DNA of 64,000 nt from Sulfurimonas sp. HSL3-7 (GTDB taxonomy: Bacteria > Campylobacterota > Campylobacteria > Campylobacterales > Sulfurimonadaceae), in contig NZ_CP147919.1 in NCBI RefSeq assembly GCF_039645985.1, positions 682,001-746,000 on the forward strand, given 5' to 3'. The position numbers were made by a program, and so were the translations under genes. Below the pieces are notes generated by a model that worked only from the letters and a program-made list of their open reading frames with translations, did no database searches and was not told the origin of the DNA. This document shows positions 1-8,793 of this stretch, in pieces (position 1 is the stretch's first letter; each line of letters starts with the position of its first letter).

Positions 1-351
1 CTTCCCCTCTTCGGGCTCAAAATCCTCTTCCATGATGCCGAAAATCTGACGGTCATTGACCGTAACCCAGACCCCTTTGACATTGCCGAGCGTCGAAGGC
101 ACTGCTTTGACCTCGTAACGCTTCTACCCGACGGGGATCGCCTTGATCTTCTTTGTGGCTTCGTCGATACGGTCGCCGACACTGTGACTGCGGTAGGGAA
201 TCTGAAAGGTGACGATGGTGTCACCCCAGATAGTGAGCGGCTGCGGTGTATGTTCCTCGGTCGCAGAAAAAAGCGGTAAGACAAAGGCCAAAGAGAAAAT
301 GAACGGTAGGATGAGGTAGCGAAATAGAGGATTAAAAAAACATGTAAACAC
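1..351 (-). pseudogene. 5' part of an exported, possibly MscS-family gene with an in-frame stop
   Basis: The gene starts at 351 on the minus strand and runs off the left edge. The first about 30 residues form a signal peptide or membrane anchor (hydrophobic run ending LPLFSA). After residue 75 there is an in-frame TAG (bases 124-126). The same frame then continues open to the window edge with coding-like sequence (KRYEVKAVPSTLGN, then FGIMEEDF). The segment around IWGDTIVTFQIPYRS and DRIDEATKKI resembles the N-terminal domain in front of some MscS mechanosensitive channels, but this is a weak family call. Either the gene is broken or the stop is a base error. The rest lies outside the window. 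Confidence 0.4.
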
Positions 352-440
352 TCCGCACTGGTGTCACCTATTGTATCGCTGACGACGACACTTTGTCAAC
401 CGTTCCATAGTGCAACTGCAGGCTGAACCAGAAGCCTATA

Positions 441-469
441 TTCCAATTTTTACCTCCAAAGGGTATAAT
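441..469 (+). promoter_or_regulatory. putative sigma70 promoter of greA
   Basis: A perfect -10 TATAAT (464-469) lies 17 bases after a weak -35 TTCCAA (441-446), about 45-55 bases before greA. The -10 is seen; the -35 is inferred from spacing. The same TTCCAA-17-TATAAT arrangement occurs at 35974-36002. Confidence 0.45.
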
Positions 470-525
470 ACATCTTATTACGATGTACAGCGCAGCATGC
501 TGCAGCGATAAAAATGGAGAATCTT

Positions 526-1029
526 TTGGAAAATAATGTAGAACCGATGACAAAATTCGGGTATGAGCGTCTTCAGGCGGAGGCGAACCACCTGAAACTG
601 GAGGTACGTCCTGCGGTGATCAAGGCGATCGAAGAGGCAGCTGATATGGGTGACCTGAAAGAGAATGCCGAGTATCACGCGGGCAAAGAGCAGCAGGCCA
701 ACATCGACCGCCGTCTTCAGGAGATCAGCGATCTGCTGAGCAATGCTCAGATCGTTGACCCGAGTACGCTGGAACATGCCCGTGTCAGTTTCGGTTCGAC
801 GGTGATCCTTGAAGATATCAACAGCGGCGAGGAGGTGACCTACACCATCGTCGGCGGCTGTGAGAGTAACCCGGAAATGGGACTGATCTCGTTCAACTCG
901 CCGCTGGCCAAACAGATCCTCGGCAAAGAGGAGGGCGACGAGGTCAAAGTCCGTCTACCGGGCGGTGTCAAAGAGTTTGAAGTAGCCGAGGTGAAATACC
1001 AGGAGATCGTCTTTGAGTGCCATGATTAA
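526..1029 (+). CDS. greA: transcription elongation factor GreA
   Basis: GreA binds the secondary channel of RNA polymerase and stimulates cleavage of backtracked RNA. The N-terminal coiled-coil hairpin carries the family signature MGDLKENAEYHAGKEQQ, with the acidic tip residues that hold the catalytic Mg. The C-terminal FKBP-like domain follows from about residue 80. Length (about 167 aa) is normal for the family. Start choice: a TTG at 526 has GGAG six bases upstream. The ATG at 514 has no ribosome site, and the ATG at 547 would trim the usual residues before MTKFGYERL. The 3' end overlaps argC by 17 bases if argC uses its TTG, so the two are probably cotranscribed. Confidence 0.95.
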   Translation: MENNVEPMTKFGYERLQAEANHLKLEVRPAVIKAIEEAADMGDLKENAEYHAGKEQQANIDRRLQEISDLLSNAQIVDPSTLEHARVSFGSTVILEDINSGEEVTYTIVGGCESNPEMGLISFNSPLAKQILGKEEGDEVKVRLPGGVKEFEVAEVKYQEIVFECHD

Positions 1030-2020
1030 TGTCGCCGTTATCGGGGCGAGCGGGTACACCGGCCTCGAACTTATCAAGATGATCGTCAAACACCCTGTTT
1101 TCAATCTTGCCTATGTCGCGACGAGCGAAGGGAACATCAGGCTTAGCGAACTGCATCCCTCGTTGCTGGGGGTGGCCGAGTGTGATGTCGAGAAGGCGGA
1201 TGCCGCCGAGGTTGCCAAAAGCTGCGAGCTTGCCTTTCTGGCCCTGCCGCACAAGACGGCGATGGGCTTTGTCAAGGAGCTGATAGCGCGAAATGTCAAG
1301 GTGGTCGACCTCTCTGCAGACTACCGTCTTGAACAGGCGCGCTACGAGCAGCACTATGTCCCGCACATCGATACCGAAAATCTTAAACATGCCGTTTACG
1401 GCCTGCCGGAACTCAACCACGAGGCGATCAAAAAGGCCAAGCTGGTGGCAAACCCGGGCTGTTATCCGACCGCTTCGATCCTGGCGGCGTTGCCGTTTCT
1501 GAAGTACCAAGTCAAGGGTTCGGCACTGATCGTCGATGCCAAGAGCGGGGTGAGCGGTGCGGGCAAGAAGCTCTCAGAGACAACACACTATGTGACGATC
1601 AACGACAACGCCTTTGCCTACAACCCTCTGTTGCACCGCCACGGTCCCGAGATTGCCGAGAAGCTTCAGCTTGATGAGAGTTCGGTCAACTTCGTGCCGC
1701 ACCTTCTGCCGCTGACAAGAGGAATGCTCTCATCAGTTTACATGCAGGTCGAGGGCGATTTCGATGTGATGGAAGTGCTTAAAACGTACTACAAGGATGA
1801 ACCGTATGTCCGCGTCCGGGAGAACCCGGTCGACATAAAAAGCGTTGCCGGCACCAACTTCTGCGACATCTTTGCACGACGCAACGGTTCGACGCTCTTT
1901 ATCAATGCAGCCATTGACAACCTGATGCGGGGTGCAAGTTCGCAGGCGATCGTCAATGCCAACCTGATGATGGGTCTCGCTATGGAAACCGGAGTCCCCG
2001 ATATCGCCTATGTCCCGTAA
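1013..2020 (+). CDS. argC: N-acetyl-gamma-glutamyl-phosphate reductase
   Basis: ArgC catalyses the third step of arginine synthesis, NADPH reduction of N-acetylglutamyl phosphate to the semialdehyde. The NADP-binding loop GASGYTG is near residue 10. The catalytic cysteine sits in NPGCYPT near residue 149, and HRHGPEI follows in the catalytic domain. At 335 aa it is full length. TTG at 1013 has AGGAG seven bases upstream, inside greA. The alternative ATG at 1022 would sit 16 bases from that site. Overlap with greA upstream and with the phosphatase downstream (11 bases) points to one operon, though the functions are unrelated. Confidence 0.96.
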   Translation: MSAMINVAVIGASGYTGLELIKMIVKHPVFNLAYVATSEGNIRLSELHPSLLGVAECDVEKADAAEVAKSCELAFLALPHKTAMGFVKELIARNVKVVDLSADYRLEQARYEQHYVPHIDTENLKHAVYGLPELNHEAIKKAKLVANPGCYPTASILAALPFLKYQVKGSALIVDAKSGVSGAGKKLSETTHYVTINDNAFAYNPLLHRHGPEIAEKLQLDESSVNFVPHLLPLTRGMLSSVYMQVEGDFDVMEVLKTYYKDEPYVRVRENPVDIKSVAGTNFCDIFARRNGSTLFINAAIDNLMRGASSQAIVNANLMMGLAMETGVPDIAYVP

Positions 2021-2747
2021 TCCGCTTAAGCTTCTTGAGGGGGCTATCTTTCTTAGCGATGCCCACTACTCTTTTAAACATAAAGAGCTTTACGATTTTT
2101 TAAAAGCGATCCGTTCACAACATATCCAGACGCCGCAGCTCATCTTGATGGGCGATATTTTCGATCTGCTTTTCGGCGGCATCCCCTATACGGTTGAGCG
2201 TAACAAAGAGGTCGTTGATCTCATCAATACCCTCAGCGATAACATCGAGATCGTCTATCTTGAGGGTAATCATGATTTCAACCTCGCTCCTATCTTCCCC
2301 GGTGTCAGGATCTTTTCCATCAATGAACAGCCGGTTGCGTGTGAATTGGGTGGTCAGCCGGTCGCTTTGGCCCACGGGGATTTTGACGGGCCGCTGGGGT
2401 ACCGCCTCTATACGGCCGTCATCCGAAACCCGTTCATGCTGCGGTTTTTAAGCCTGCTCGATACCATCGGAAGACATTTCATTATCAACGCTCTGGACAA
2501 GAAACTGGCACGTAAGAACGACTGCCACAGTATGCACACCTTTGAGCAGTATGTCACGAAACACCTCTCAAAAAAAGATCTAAGCCGCTATACGATGTTC
2601 ATAGAGGGGCATCATCACCAAAACCACGCGTTCAATATCGGTGAATGCCGCTATGTCAATCTTCCCGCTTTCGCCTGCGGACGGGGGTATATGTCGGTAG
2701 GCAGAGGGAGCTTGCAAAGTATTAAATTTGTAAGTGAGAAGGTATAA
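2010..2747 (+). CDS. LpxH-like UDP-2,3-diacylglucosamine pyrophosphatase
   Basis: Calcineurin-fold metallophosphoesterase of 245 aa with all metal-binding motifs: SDAHYS (residues 16-21), LMGDIFD (about 49), EGNHDFN (about 85), AHGDFDG (about 119) and EGHHHQN near the C-terminus. LpxH-type enzymes hydrolyse UDP-2,3-diacylglucosamine to lipid X in lipid A synthesis, at the inner face of the inner membrane. The neighbouring Mla-type genes fit an outer-membrane lipid role. I prefer LpxH-like to a firm lpxH name because related phosphoesterases share these motifs. The start overlaps argC by 11 bases. Confidence 0.75.
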   Translation: MSRNPLKLLEGAIFLSDAHYSFKHKELYDFLKAIRSQHIQTPQLILMGDIFDLLFGGIPYTVERNKEVVDLINTLSDNIEIVYLEGNHDFNLAPIFPGVRIFSINEQPVACELGGQPVALAHGDFDGPLGYRLYTAVIRNPFMLRFLSLLDTIGRHFIINALDKKLARKNDCHSMHTFEQYVTKHLSKKDLSRYTMFIEGHHHQNHAFNIGECRYVNLPAFACGRGYMSVGRGSLQSIKFVSEKV

Positions 2748-2750
2748 GTC

Positions 2751-3881
2751 ATGGGAGCCCGAACGCAAGTCGCACTGCACGTCACAAAAGGGACGCAGAC
2801 GCTTACGTTCAAAATCCAGGGTACACCGACGATTGAACGGCTTGCCCCTATCGAGCAGAAGCTTGCCGCCTCGGCAAAAGAGGCAAAAGTCAAAAAGATA
2901 ATTTGGGACCTTTCTGACCTTGACAGCATGGACTCCGCTTTGGCTCTGCTGATTGCAAAACATATTCATCAGGCCGAGAAGAGTGGCCAGGAGGTGACTT
3001 TCAGTGTAATGGGAAGCGAGGTGAAAAGGATGCTCTCTATGGCGCAGGAACATGCCCATTTCGACAGCAGTTTTGAATCGCCCAAAGAGAGTGTTCTGCA
3101 GACTGTCGGTGCAGACAGTATTGATCGGCTTAAAAAACTTGCGGACTTTCTCGACTTTTTCGGGCGGTTAAGTCTCACCTTCTTCTACTCGTTTTACCAT
3201 TTGCGTCATATCCGGTGGAAAGAGATGTTTTTCGAGATCAATGAGAGTGGTATCAAGGCCCTGCCGATCATCGCGCTGACCACCTTTCTGATCGGTGTGG
3301 TCGTGGCGTACCAGTCGGCGGCGCAGTTGAAACTCTACGGGGCCAACATCTTTATCGTCGATATGCTCGGTATATCGATTTTGCGAGAGCTTGCTCCGAT
3401 GCTGGCCGCTATCATCGTCGCCGGCCGCAGCGGCTCGGCCTACGCGGCGCAGATCGGGGTCATGAAGATCACCGAAGAGCTCGATGCCATGCGCACGATG
3501 GGGTTTGATCCTTATGCCTTTCTGGTATTGCCGCGTATGTTTGCGCTGGTCATCATGATGCCGATACTGATCTTTTTTGCCGACATAGCCGGCCTTATCG
3601 GAGGGATGTTGATCGCCAAGATCGATCTCGGTCTGAGTACGACACTTTTTATGGAGCGTTTCGTCGAAGTGATCAATGTCAAACATTTCTGGATCGGTCT
3701 GATCAAGGGGCCGTTTTTTGCCGTTTTGATTGCCAGTATCGGAATCTATCGCGGCCTGCAGGTAAAAAATGACACCCAAAGCATCGGCTTCAATACCACC
3801 AAGGCGGTGGTGGAGTCGATCTTCGCCGTGATCATTTGCGATGCCTTCTTCTCGATCATCTTTACGAACCTGGGGTATTAG
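2751..3881 (+). CDS. MlaE-type ABC transporter permease with N-terminal STAS domain
   Basis: 376 aa. Residues 1 to about 115 are a soluble STAS-like domain (IWDLSDLDSMDSALALLIAKHI). From about residue 135 to the end is the MlaE permease with several membrane spans and conserved segments LREL-PMLAAIIVAGRSGSAYAAQ and ITEELDAMRTMG. MlaE permeases work with an ATPase and an MCE protein to move phospholipids between inner and outer membrane. In E. coli the STAS subunit (MlaB) is a separate protein; here it is fused, as in many other bacteria. The next gene starts on the base after its stop codon. Confidence 0.93.
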   Translation: MGARTQVALHVTKGTQTLTFKIQGTPTIERLAPIEQKLAASAKEAKVKKIIWDLSDLDSMDSALALLIAKHIHQAEKSGQEVTFSVMGSEVKRMLSMAQEHAHFDSSFESPKESVLQTVGADSIDRLKKLADFLDFFGRLSLTFFYSFYHLRHIRWKEMFFEINESGIKALPIIALTTFLIGVVVAYQSAAQLKLYGANIFIVDMLGISILRELAPMLAAIIVAGRSGSAYAAQIGVMKITEELDAMRTMGFDPYAFLVLPRMFALVIMMPILIFFADIAGLIGGMLIAKIDLGLSTTLFMERFVEVINVKHFWIGLIKGPFFAVLIASIGIYRGLQVKNDTQSIGFNTTKAVVESIFAVIICDAFFSIIFTNLGY

Positions 3882-4637
3882 ATGTCGAATAGCAACAAGA
3901 TCATGAAAGTCAGCAATGTGATTACGAAGTTTGGTGACAAGCTCGTGCACAACGGGATTAATCTGCATGTGAATGAGGGCGAGATCTACGGACTGCTGGG
4001 ACCGAGCGGATGCGGCAAGTCGGTTCTGATGCGCGAGATGATCATGCTTGAACAGATCCGCAGCGGTTCGATAGAACTTCTCGGTCATAAGATAGAGTCT
4101 ATCGGCATGAGAGCGGCGCAGAAACTAAGGTTGCAGTGGGGTGTTCTTTTTCAGTCCAATGCTCTTTTTACCTCACTGACCGTGGCCGAAAATATTGCCC
4201 TCGCACTCCAGGAGTACACCCGACTCTCTCAAGAGAGCATTAATGACATCGTTGCCTTCAAGATCGATATTGTGGGGCTCAAGCAGTCCGATGGGATGCT
4301 CTATCCTTCGCAGATCAGTGGGGGGATGAAAAAGAAGGCAGCTTTGGCCCGCGCCTTGGTGATGGACCCTAAAATCGTCTTTTTGGACGAGCCGACGTCG
4401 GGCCTCGACCCTATTTCCGCACGGGAATTTGATACACTTATAGTAAAGTTACGCGATCTGCTGAACCTGACGGTGGTGATGGTCTCGCATGACCTCACCT
4501 CGATCAATACCACGCTTGACAGAATGGCGGTCATTGACAATAAGAAGATCGTGGCAGAGGGGACTTTAACAGAGGTCAAAATGATCGAAAGTCCCTTCAT
4601 CGAACGTTTCTTCGAGATGGATAAAGGAAAAGGATGA
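3882..4637 (+). CDS. MlaF-type ABC transporter ATP-binding protein
   Basis: 251 aa ATPase with Walker A GPSGCGKS near residue 37, Q-loop VLFQSNALFTSLTV, signature ISGGM followed by KKKAALARAL, Walker B IVFLDEPTSGLDP and switch histidine VSHD. It would power the permease encoded directly upstream for lipid transport across the envelope. Its ATG follows the permease stop without a gap, and its last bases overlap the MCE gene in an ATGA junction, so translation is probably coupled. Confidence 0.94.
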   Translation: MSNSNKIMKVSNVITKFGDKLVHNGINLHVNEGEIYGLLGPSGCGKSVLMREMIMLEQIRSGSIELLGHKIESIGMRAAQKLRLQWGVLFQSNALFTSLTVAENIALALQEYTRLSQESINDIVAFKIDIVGLKQSDGMLYPSQISGGMKKKAALARALVMDPKIVFLDEPTSGLDPISAREFDTLIVKLRDLLNLTVVMVSHDLTSINTTLDRMAVIDNKKIVAEGTLTEVKMIESPFIERFFEMDKGKG

Positions 4638-5593
4638 ACGCAAAAACGAATTACACCCTGGTCGGTCTCTTTGTGATCCTCTCAATTGTGCTGACCTTTG
4701 TGTTTGTGATATGGCTGGTCAAACCGAGTGATGAAAAAGTAATGACACTCTTCAGGATCTATTTCACGGAGTCGGTCTCGGGTCTCAATATCGATTCTCC
4801 GGTTAAGTATAGAGGGGTGACCATCGGCAAGGTAACCAAAATGCATATCAATCCGGCTAATGTCGAAGAGATAGAGGTCGATATTCTGGTCGATAAGGAA
4901 GCGCCGATCAAAATCGATACGGTTGCCAAATTGAAAGCACAGGGGATCACGGGTCTCAGTTACATCGATTTGAGTGAAGGCAGCAAGCAGGCGCCGCTGC
5001 TCTATAAGGGTGATAAAGAGGCCCCTGTTATAAAGTCTGTTCCCTCATTTCTTGTGAAGGTGGAAGAGTCTTTCGGATCGGTCTCTGTTAACCTTTCACA
5101 GACCCTGGACTCGACACGGAAACTGCTGCGTGATGAGAACCAGGCAGAGATTACCAAGATTTTGCAACATGTTTCGGAAACGATGGGCAAGCTGGATAAG
5201 GCACTGGACGAAGAGAGTGTCAATAATTTTAAGAAGCTGCTGAACGCGTCGAGCGGTTCATTTGAAAAGATAGAGAAAATGGTACCGAAGATCGGTGCCT
5301 TGGTGGATAGAACGGTCCTGTTCGAAGAGCGCTTTGAAGCTGCACTGGCGTCATACGATGAGAGTGCGAAAAAAGTCGGCTCCTCCATGGCTGTTTTTGA
5401 AGAGCGCAATGCCAACGGGGATTATTCGGTCAAGGAAGGCGTCAAGGAGCCGATGAAGCAGTTTGCCGTTACTATGAAAGAGCTGGAATCGACGCTTGCG
5501 CAGATCAAGATGTTGCTTGCTGATTATCGCGACAGCCCGTCCGATATCTTTTTGCGCAGTGAAGAACCGGATATTGGACCAGGAGAAAGATAG
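4634..5593 (+). CDS. MCE-domain (MlaD-like) lipid-binding protein
   Basis: 319 aa with one N-terminal membrane anchor (about residues 8-28) and an MCE domain at about 38-115 (VSGLNIDSPVKYRGVTIGKV and ITGLSYIDL). A long, probably helical and coiled-coil C-terminal part follows. MCE proteins form hexameric rings in the periplasm that pass lipids to or from the ABC transporter. It is longer than E. coli MlaD (183 aa), which suggests a longer helical extension into the periplasm. It overlaps the ATPase gene by four bases and is followed directly by the lipoprotein gene. Confidence 0.92.
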   Translation: MNAKTNYTLVGLFVILSIVLTFVFVIWLVKPSDEKVMTLFRIYFTESVSGLNIDSPVKYRGVTIGKVTKMHINPANVEEIEVDILVDKEAPIKIDTVAKLKAQGITGLSYIDLSEGSKQAPLLYKGDKEAPVIKSVPSFLVKVEESFGSVSVNLSQTLDSTRKLLRDENQAEITKILQHVSETMGKLDKALDEESVNNFKKLLNASSGSFEKIEKMVPKIGALVDRTVLFEERFEAALASYDESAKKVGSSMAVFEERNANGDYSVKEGVKEPMKQFAVTMKELESTLAQIKMLLADYRDSPSDIFLRSEEPDIGPGER

Positions 5594-6208
5594 ATGTTGA
5601 GAAGAAAACTGATCATAGTCGTTACCGCCGTAGTGGGGATTTTACTGGGAGGCTGCTCTCTTCAGACCAAGGTACCGCCGACGTCAAAATATCTGTTGAA
5701 CGTACCGACTTCCTATGACGTTTCATCGGCAACTGCCTGCCGGGACAAAGTACTGCGCATCGGGTTGGTTGAGAGTCCGGATATTCTGACCACGCGTGAT
5801 ATTGTCTATAGGACGGACAGCGGGCGCAGTTACAGTTATACCAAGGCACGCTGGATGAGCAGTATCAATGCCCAGTTGGGTAATCTGCTTGCAGGTGCGG
5901 TCACCCGTTATGGGACTTTTGGGAATGTTATTTCACTCAAATCTTTCGCCGACAATGATCTTCTGCTCGAAACGGAGATCCAGGAGTTTTCGCAGACAAT
6001 CCATCCAGACGGTACATCAACGTTGAAGATTGCCGTCCAATTTGTCTTGTTGGAGCAGTACCATCGTAATATTATTGCTTCCTCATTGATAGAGATAGAA
6101 CGAGACGGTGTCGGCGGTAATGTGGACAGTGCCGTAGAAAATTATTCCGCGATGATCGCTGAACTGCTGCAGCAGGTCAACGCTTTTTTGGGTGCAAACT
6201 GTCTGTGA
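5594..6208 (+). CDS. ABC-type transport auxiliary lipoprotein (PqiC/YmbA-like)
   Basis: 204 aa lipoprotein: signal peptide with lipobox LLGGC, lipidated Cys21, then YLLNVPTSYDV, the start typical of the ABC_trans_aux (DUF330) family. These lipoproteins accompany MCE transporters and probably link the periplasmic MCE part to the outer membrane; here it is the last gene of the Mla-like operon. It starts directly after the MCE stop codon. Its TGA (6206-6208) abuts the stop of the convergent gene, so there is no spare terminator sequence between them. Confidence 0.85.
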   Translation: MLRRKLIIVVTAVVGILLGGCSLQTKVPPTSKYLLNVPTSYDVSSATACRDKVLRIGLVESPDILTTRDIVYRTDSGRSYSYTKARWMSSINAQLGNLLAGAVTRYGTFGNVISLKSFADNDLLLETEIQEFSQTIHPDGTSTLKIAVQFVLLEQYHRNIIASSLIEIERDGVGGNVDSAVENYSAMIAELLQQVNAFLGANCL

Positions 6209-6391
6209 TCAGCTTTTGCACCCGGTGTTGATACGAAAGATCGTATAGAGCGGACAAAATCCGAAAAGTCCGGTCAGTAAGGGAATAAGACCGATATAAC
6301 CCCACACCCAGCCCGTAAAGACGGCGATAAAAACAAAAAGTCCTCCGACAAAGACGCGTAGAAAACGGTCAAAAAATCCTGTATTACACAT
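6209..6391 (-). CDS. DUF2892 (YgaP-like transmembrane) small membrane protein
   Basis: 60 aa with two hydrophobic spans (FLRVFVGGLFVFIAVFTGW and YIGLIPLLTGLFGFCPLY). The FDRFLRVFVGG start and the TGLFGFCPLY segment match the DUF2892 family, an inner-membrane module also found fused to rhodanese in YgaP. The cysteine in GFCP is typical. Function is unknown. It converges on the lipoprotein gene with adjacent stop codons. Confidence 0.8.
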   Translation of the reverse strand: MCNTGFFDRFLRVFVGGLFVFIAVFTGWVWGYIGLIPLLTGLFGFCPLYTIFRINTGCKS

Positions 6392-6634
6392 TGCAGATCC
6401 TTTTTAATATCGGCTTTTTGAAGAGACCGATTAGTTAGATTATAATATAAGTATATACTATTTTTAACACTTCTGTATGTGACAAAGCCATATCAGAAGG
6501 ACGGATCGAACATAGAGGCGATAACGGCTTTCATACAAAATACGATGTAAGGTTATCTCCTGTTTCAGACAGGGTTTCAACCGGAAGATCGGCAATGACA
6601 CCTGAAGTAGAAAGATTTTTGTTACAATAGCGCC

Positions 6635-7939
6635 ATGAATGAAACAGTATATAAACAACGCCGTGACCGGCTACTTGAGATGATGAACGACGGCGTCGCC
6701 GTACTTTCGGCAGCACGTCTGCAGACACGCTCCAACGATACCGAGCACCCTTTCCGGCAGGAGAGCAACTTCTATTATCTCTGCGGGTTCGAAGAGGATA
6801 ACAGCGCACTTGTGCTCGTCAAGAGCGGCGATATCGCGAAGGTACTGCTTTTCGTCCAGCCCAAAGACGAGACGATGGAGCTGTGGACCGGGAAGCGTAC
6901 CGGGGTCGATGCGGCAAAAGAACGTTTCGATCTGGATGAGGTGCACAGCATCGAGGCGTTTGAAAACGTTGTCAGGGAGGAGCTCAAGAACAAGAAACGG
7001 CTCTATCTTGATCTCTTCAGCGAAGATCCGAGGTATGGTGTGGTCAAACAGCAGTGCCGCCACCTGGTACATGACCGAAGCAGCACCGTGTCGCCGAGAA
7101 CCTTTATCGATATCACCGAGATGATCCAGACGATGCGGCTGATAAAGGACGGACATGAGATCGCCCTGATCGGAGAAGCGCTGGCGATCACAAAAGAGGC
7201 GCATCATGCGGCGATGCGTTCGGCGCACCCGGGTGTACATGAGTTTACCCTGCAGGCGGATATTGAATACGTATTCCGGCATCGCGGGGCACACAGCAAC
7301 GCCTACATGACCATCGTCGCCGGCGGCAACAACGCCAATACGCTGCACTATATCAACAACAGCGACGTCTTCGGAGAAGAGGACCTCGTTCTGATCGATG
7401 CCGGATGCGAATATAAGATGTATGCCAGCGACATCACCCGCACCTTTCCGGTCAGCGGCACTTATACCCGGCCGCAGCGGGAGGTTTACGAGATGGTGCT
7501 TGACGTGCAGCTGCGCATCATCGAAATGATCAGACCCGGCGTAACGAAAAAAGAGCTTCAGCAGATGAGCGAGCTATGGCTGACCGAAGGGTTGGTCAAA
7601 CTCGGCATTCTCAAAGGGGAGGTCGATGCTCTGATAGAGACGAAAAAGCATAAACAGTACTATCCTCACGGCATCGGCCACTGGCTGGGCATAGACGTGC
7701 ACGATCCGTGCCCCTACGTGGACGGAAACGGCAATGAGATACCTTTCGCGCCGGGCATGGTAATGACGATCGAACCGGGGATCTACATCCGTGCCGATGA
7801 CATGGAGGTCCCGGAACGCTACCGCGGTATCGGTATTCGTATCGAGGATAACATCCTTGTGACGCAAGAGGGGCGAGAGAACCTTTCGGAGGGGATTGCG
7901 AAAAGCGTTGAAGAGATCGAAGCGGTCTGCCGGGGGTGA
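6635..7939 (+). CDS. pepP: Xaa-Pro aminopeptidase (aminopeptidase P)
   Basis: 434 aa metallopeptidase that removes an N-terminal residue followed by proline. The N-terminal aminopeptidase P domain is about residues 1-135. The M24 pita-bread domain shows the metal ligands: IDAGCEYKMYASDITRTFP (two Asp), HGIGHWLGIDVHD (His), TIEPGIY (Glu) and GIRIEDN (Glu). All five ligand positions are present, so it should be active. It has its own upstream region (TACAAT about 10 bases before the ATG) and no tight partner gene. Confidence 0.94.
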   Translation: MNETVYKQRRDRLLEMMNDGVAVLSAARLQTRSNDTEHPFRQESNFYYLCGFEEDNSALVLVKSGDIAKVLLFVQPKDETMELWTGKRTGVDAAKERFDLDEVHSIEAFENVVREELKNKKRLYLDLFSEDPRYGVVKQQCRHLVHDRSSTVSPRTFIDITEMIQTMRLIKDGHEIALIGEALAITKEAHHAAMRSAHPGVHEFTLQADIEYVFRHRGAHSNAYMTIVAGGNNANTLHYINNSDVFGEEDLVLIDAGCEYKMYASDITRTFPVSGTYTRPQREVYEMVLDVQLRIIEMIRPGVTKKELQQMSELWLTEGLVKLGILKGEVDALIETKKHKQYYPHGIGHWLGIDVHDPCPYVDGNGNEIPFAPGMVMTIEPGIYIRADDMEVPERYRGIGIRIEDNILVTQEGRENLSEGIAKSVEEIEAVCRG

Positions 7940-7945
7940 GGCCCT

Positions 7946-8374
7946 TTAGTTGTAGCTGTAACTCCAGCCGGTCGAACCGCTCTTTGCCTCTTTGAAATCT
8001 TCCGAATCGGCTTCAAAGTCGATGATATGCATAAAGGCGTGCGGCAGGTTCTTTTTGTCATCGTCTTTGAAAAGGTGCATCGGCATCGGCGTGTCCTGAT
8101 TGGTTACGGCAAAAGCCACGGCATCGATCTGGCTGAAGAGATCACTGATGTTGAAAAGCTTGTACTGCGCGGCAAATTTTTCGAGGACAGCCTGCTGGAT
8201 CTGCGGCGGAAGATCGTCTATCGTGTTTAAGAAGATAGTGATGTGAATAGGGGCCTGTGCATCCTGACGTGTCGATGGCGCGGCCATAATAATGTATTCA
8301 ACACCTTCAAGATGCGCGGCGATCTCCGCCTCGTCAAAATAGCGTTGCGTCTTTAAAGCTTCATGTGTCTGCAT
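7946..8374 (-). CDS. uncharacterised 142-aa acidic protein
   Basis: I do not recognise the family. It is a soluble, acidic protein without signal peptide or membrane span. It begins MQTHEALKTQRYFDEAEIAAHLEGVE in character and ends in a Ser/Gly/Tyr-rich tail (SGSTGWSYSYN). It converges on pepP with six bases between the stop codons and is divergent from the YjbR gene. The coding frame is clean and typical of the neighbourhood. No function can be assigned. Confidence 0.7.
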   Translation of the reverse strand: MQTHEALKTQRYFDEAEIAAHLEGVEYIIMAAPSTRQDAQAPIHITIFLNTIDDLPPQIQQAVLEKFAAQYKLFNISDLFSQIDAVAFAVTNQDTPMPMHLFKDDDKKNLPHAFMHIIDFEADSEDFKEAKSGSTGWSYSYN

Positions 8375-8431
8375 TTTTCTCTTCTTTTTATTATTTATGG
8401 CATTATAAACAATAGAAAGTAAGAGGTGCCT

Positions 8432-8791
8432 ATGACAAAAGCGAGTTTGGAAAAATACTGCCTCTCAAAACACGGTGCCGTCAAAGAGTACCCTTTCGAC
8501 AAGATGACGGCGGTCTATAAGGTAGGCGGGAAGATGTTCGCGCTCAGCAGTGACAGCGCTGCTGAACTGCGTATCAACCTGAAATGTGATCCCCTCTATG
8601 CGGCAGAGTTACGTTCGATCTACGCCTGTGTCGAACCCGGTTACCATATGAACAAGAGGCATTGGAATACGGTCGTCTGCAATCAGGAAGCGGATGACAG
8701 GCTTGTTCAGGAGTGGATCGATGATTCGTACGATCTCGTCTTCGCTTCTCTGCCAAAAAAGCTGCAACATGAGATCAAGGCCAGGGTCTGA
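8432..8791 (+). CDS. MmcQ/YjbR family protein
   Basis: 119 aa protein of the YjbR (CyaY-like fold, DNA-binding) family. Seen: start KASLEKYCLSKHGAVKEYPFD, central VGGKMFALSS, and GYHMNKRHWNTV, the usual conserved core. The molecular role of the family is not settled. The ATG at 8432 is preferred over the GTG at 8426, because AAGAGG at 8421-8426 lies five bases upstream. The next gene follows after two bases, so it is probably cotranscribed with the lipoprotein genes. Confidence 0.85.
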   Translation: MTKASLEKYCLSKHGAVKEYPFDKMTAVYKVGGKMFALSSDSAAELRINLKCDPLYAAELRSIYACVEPGYHMNKRHWNTVVCNQEADDRLVQEWIDDSYDLVFASLPKKLQHEIKARV

Positions 8792-8793
8792 AT

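Noticed and set aside
968-1510. 180-codon antisense frame over argC, and similar long antisense frames over moxR, pta and mlaE
   Set aside because: They are by-products of codon bias in the true genes; the plus-strand or partner proteins have complete family motifs.
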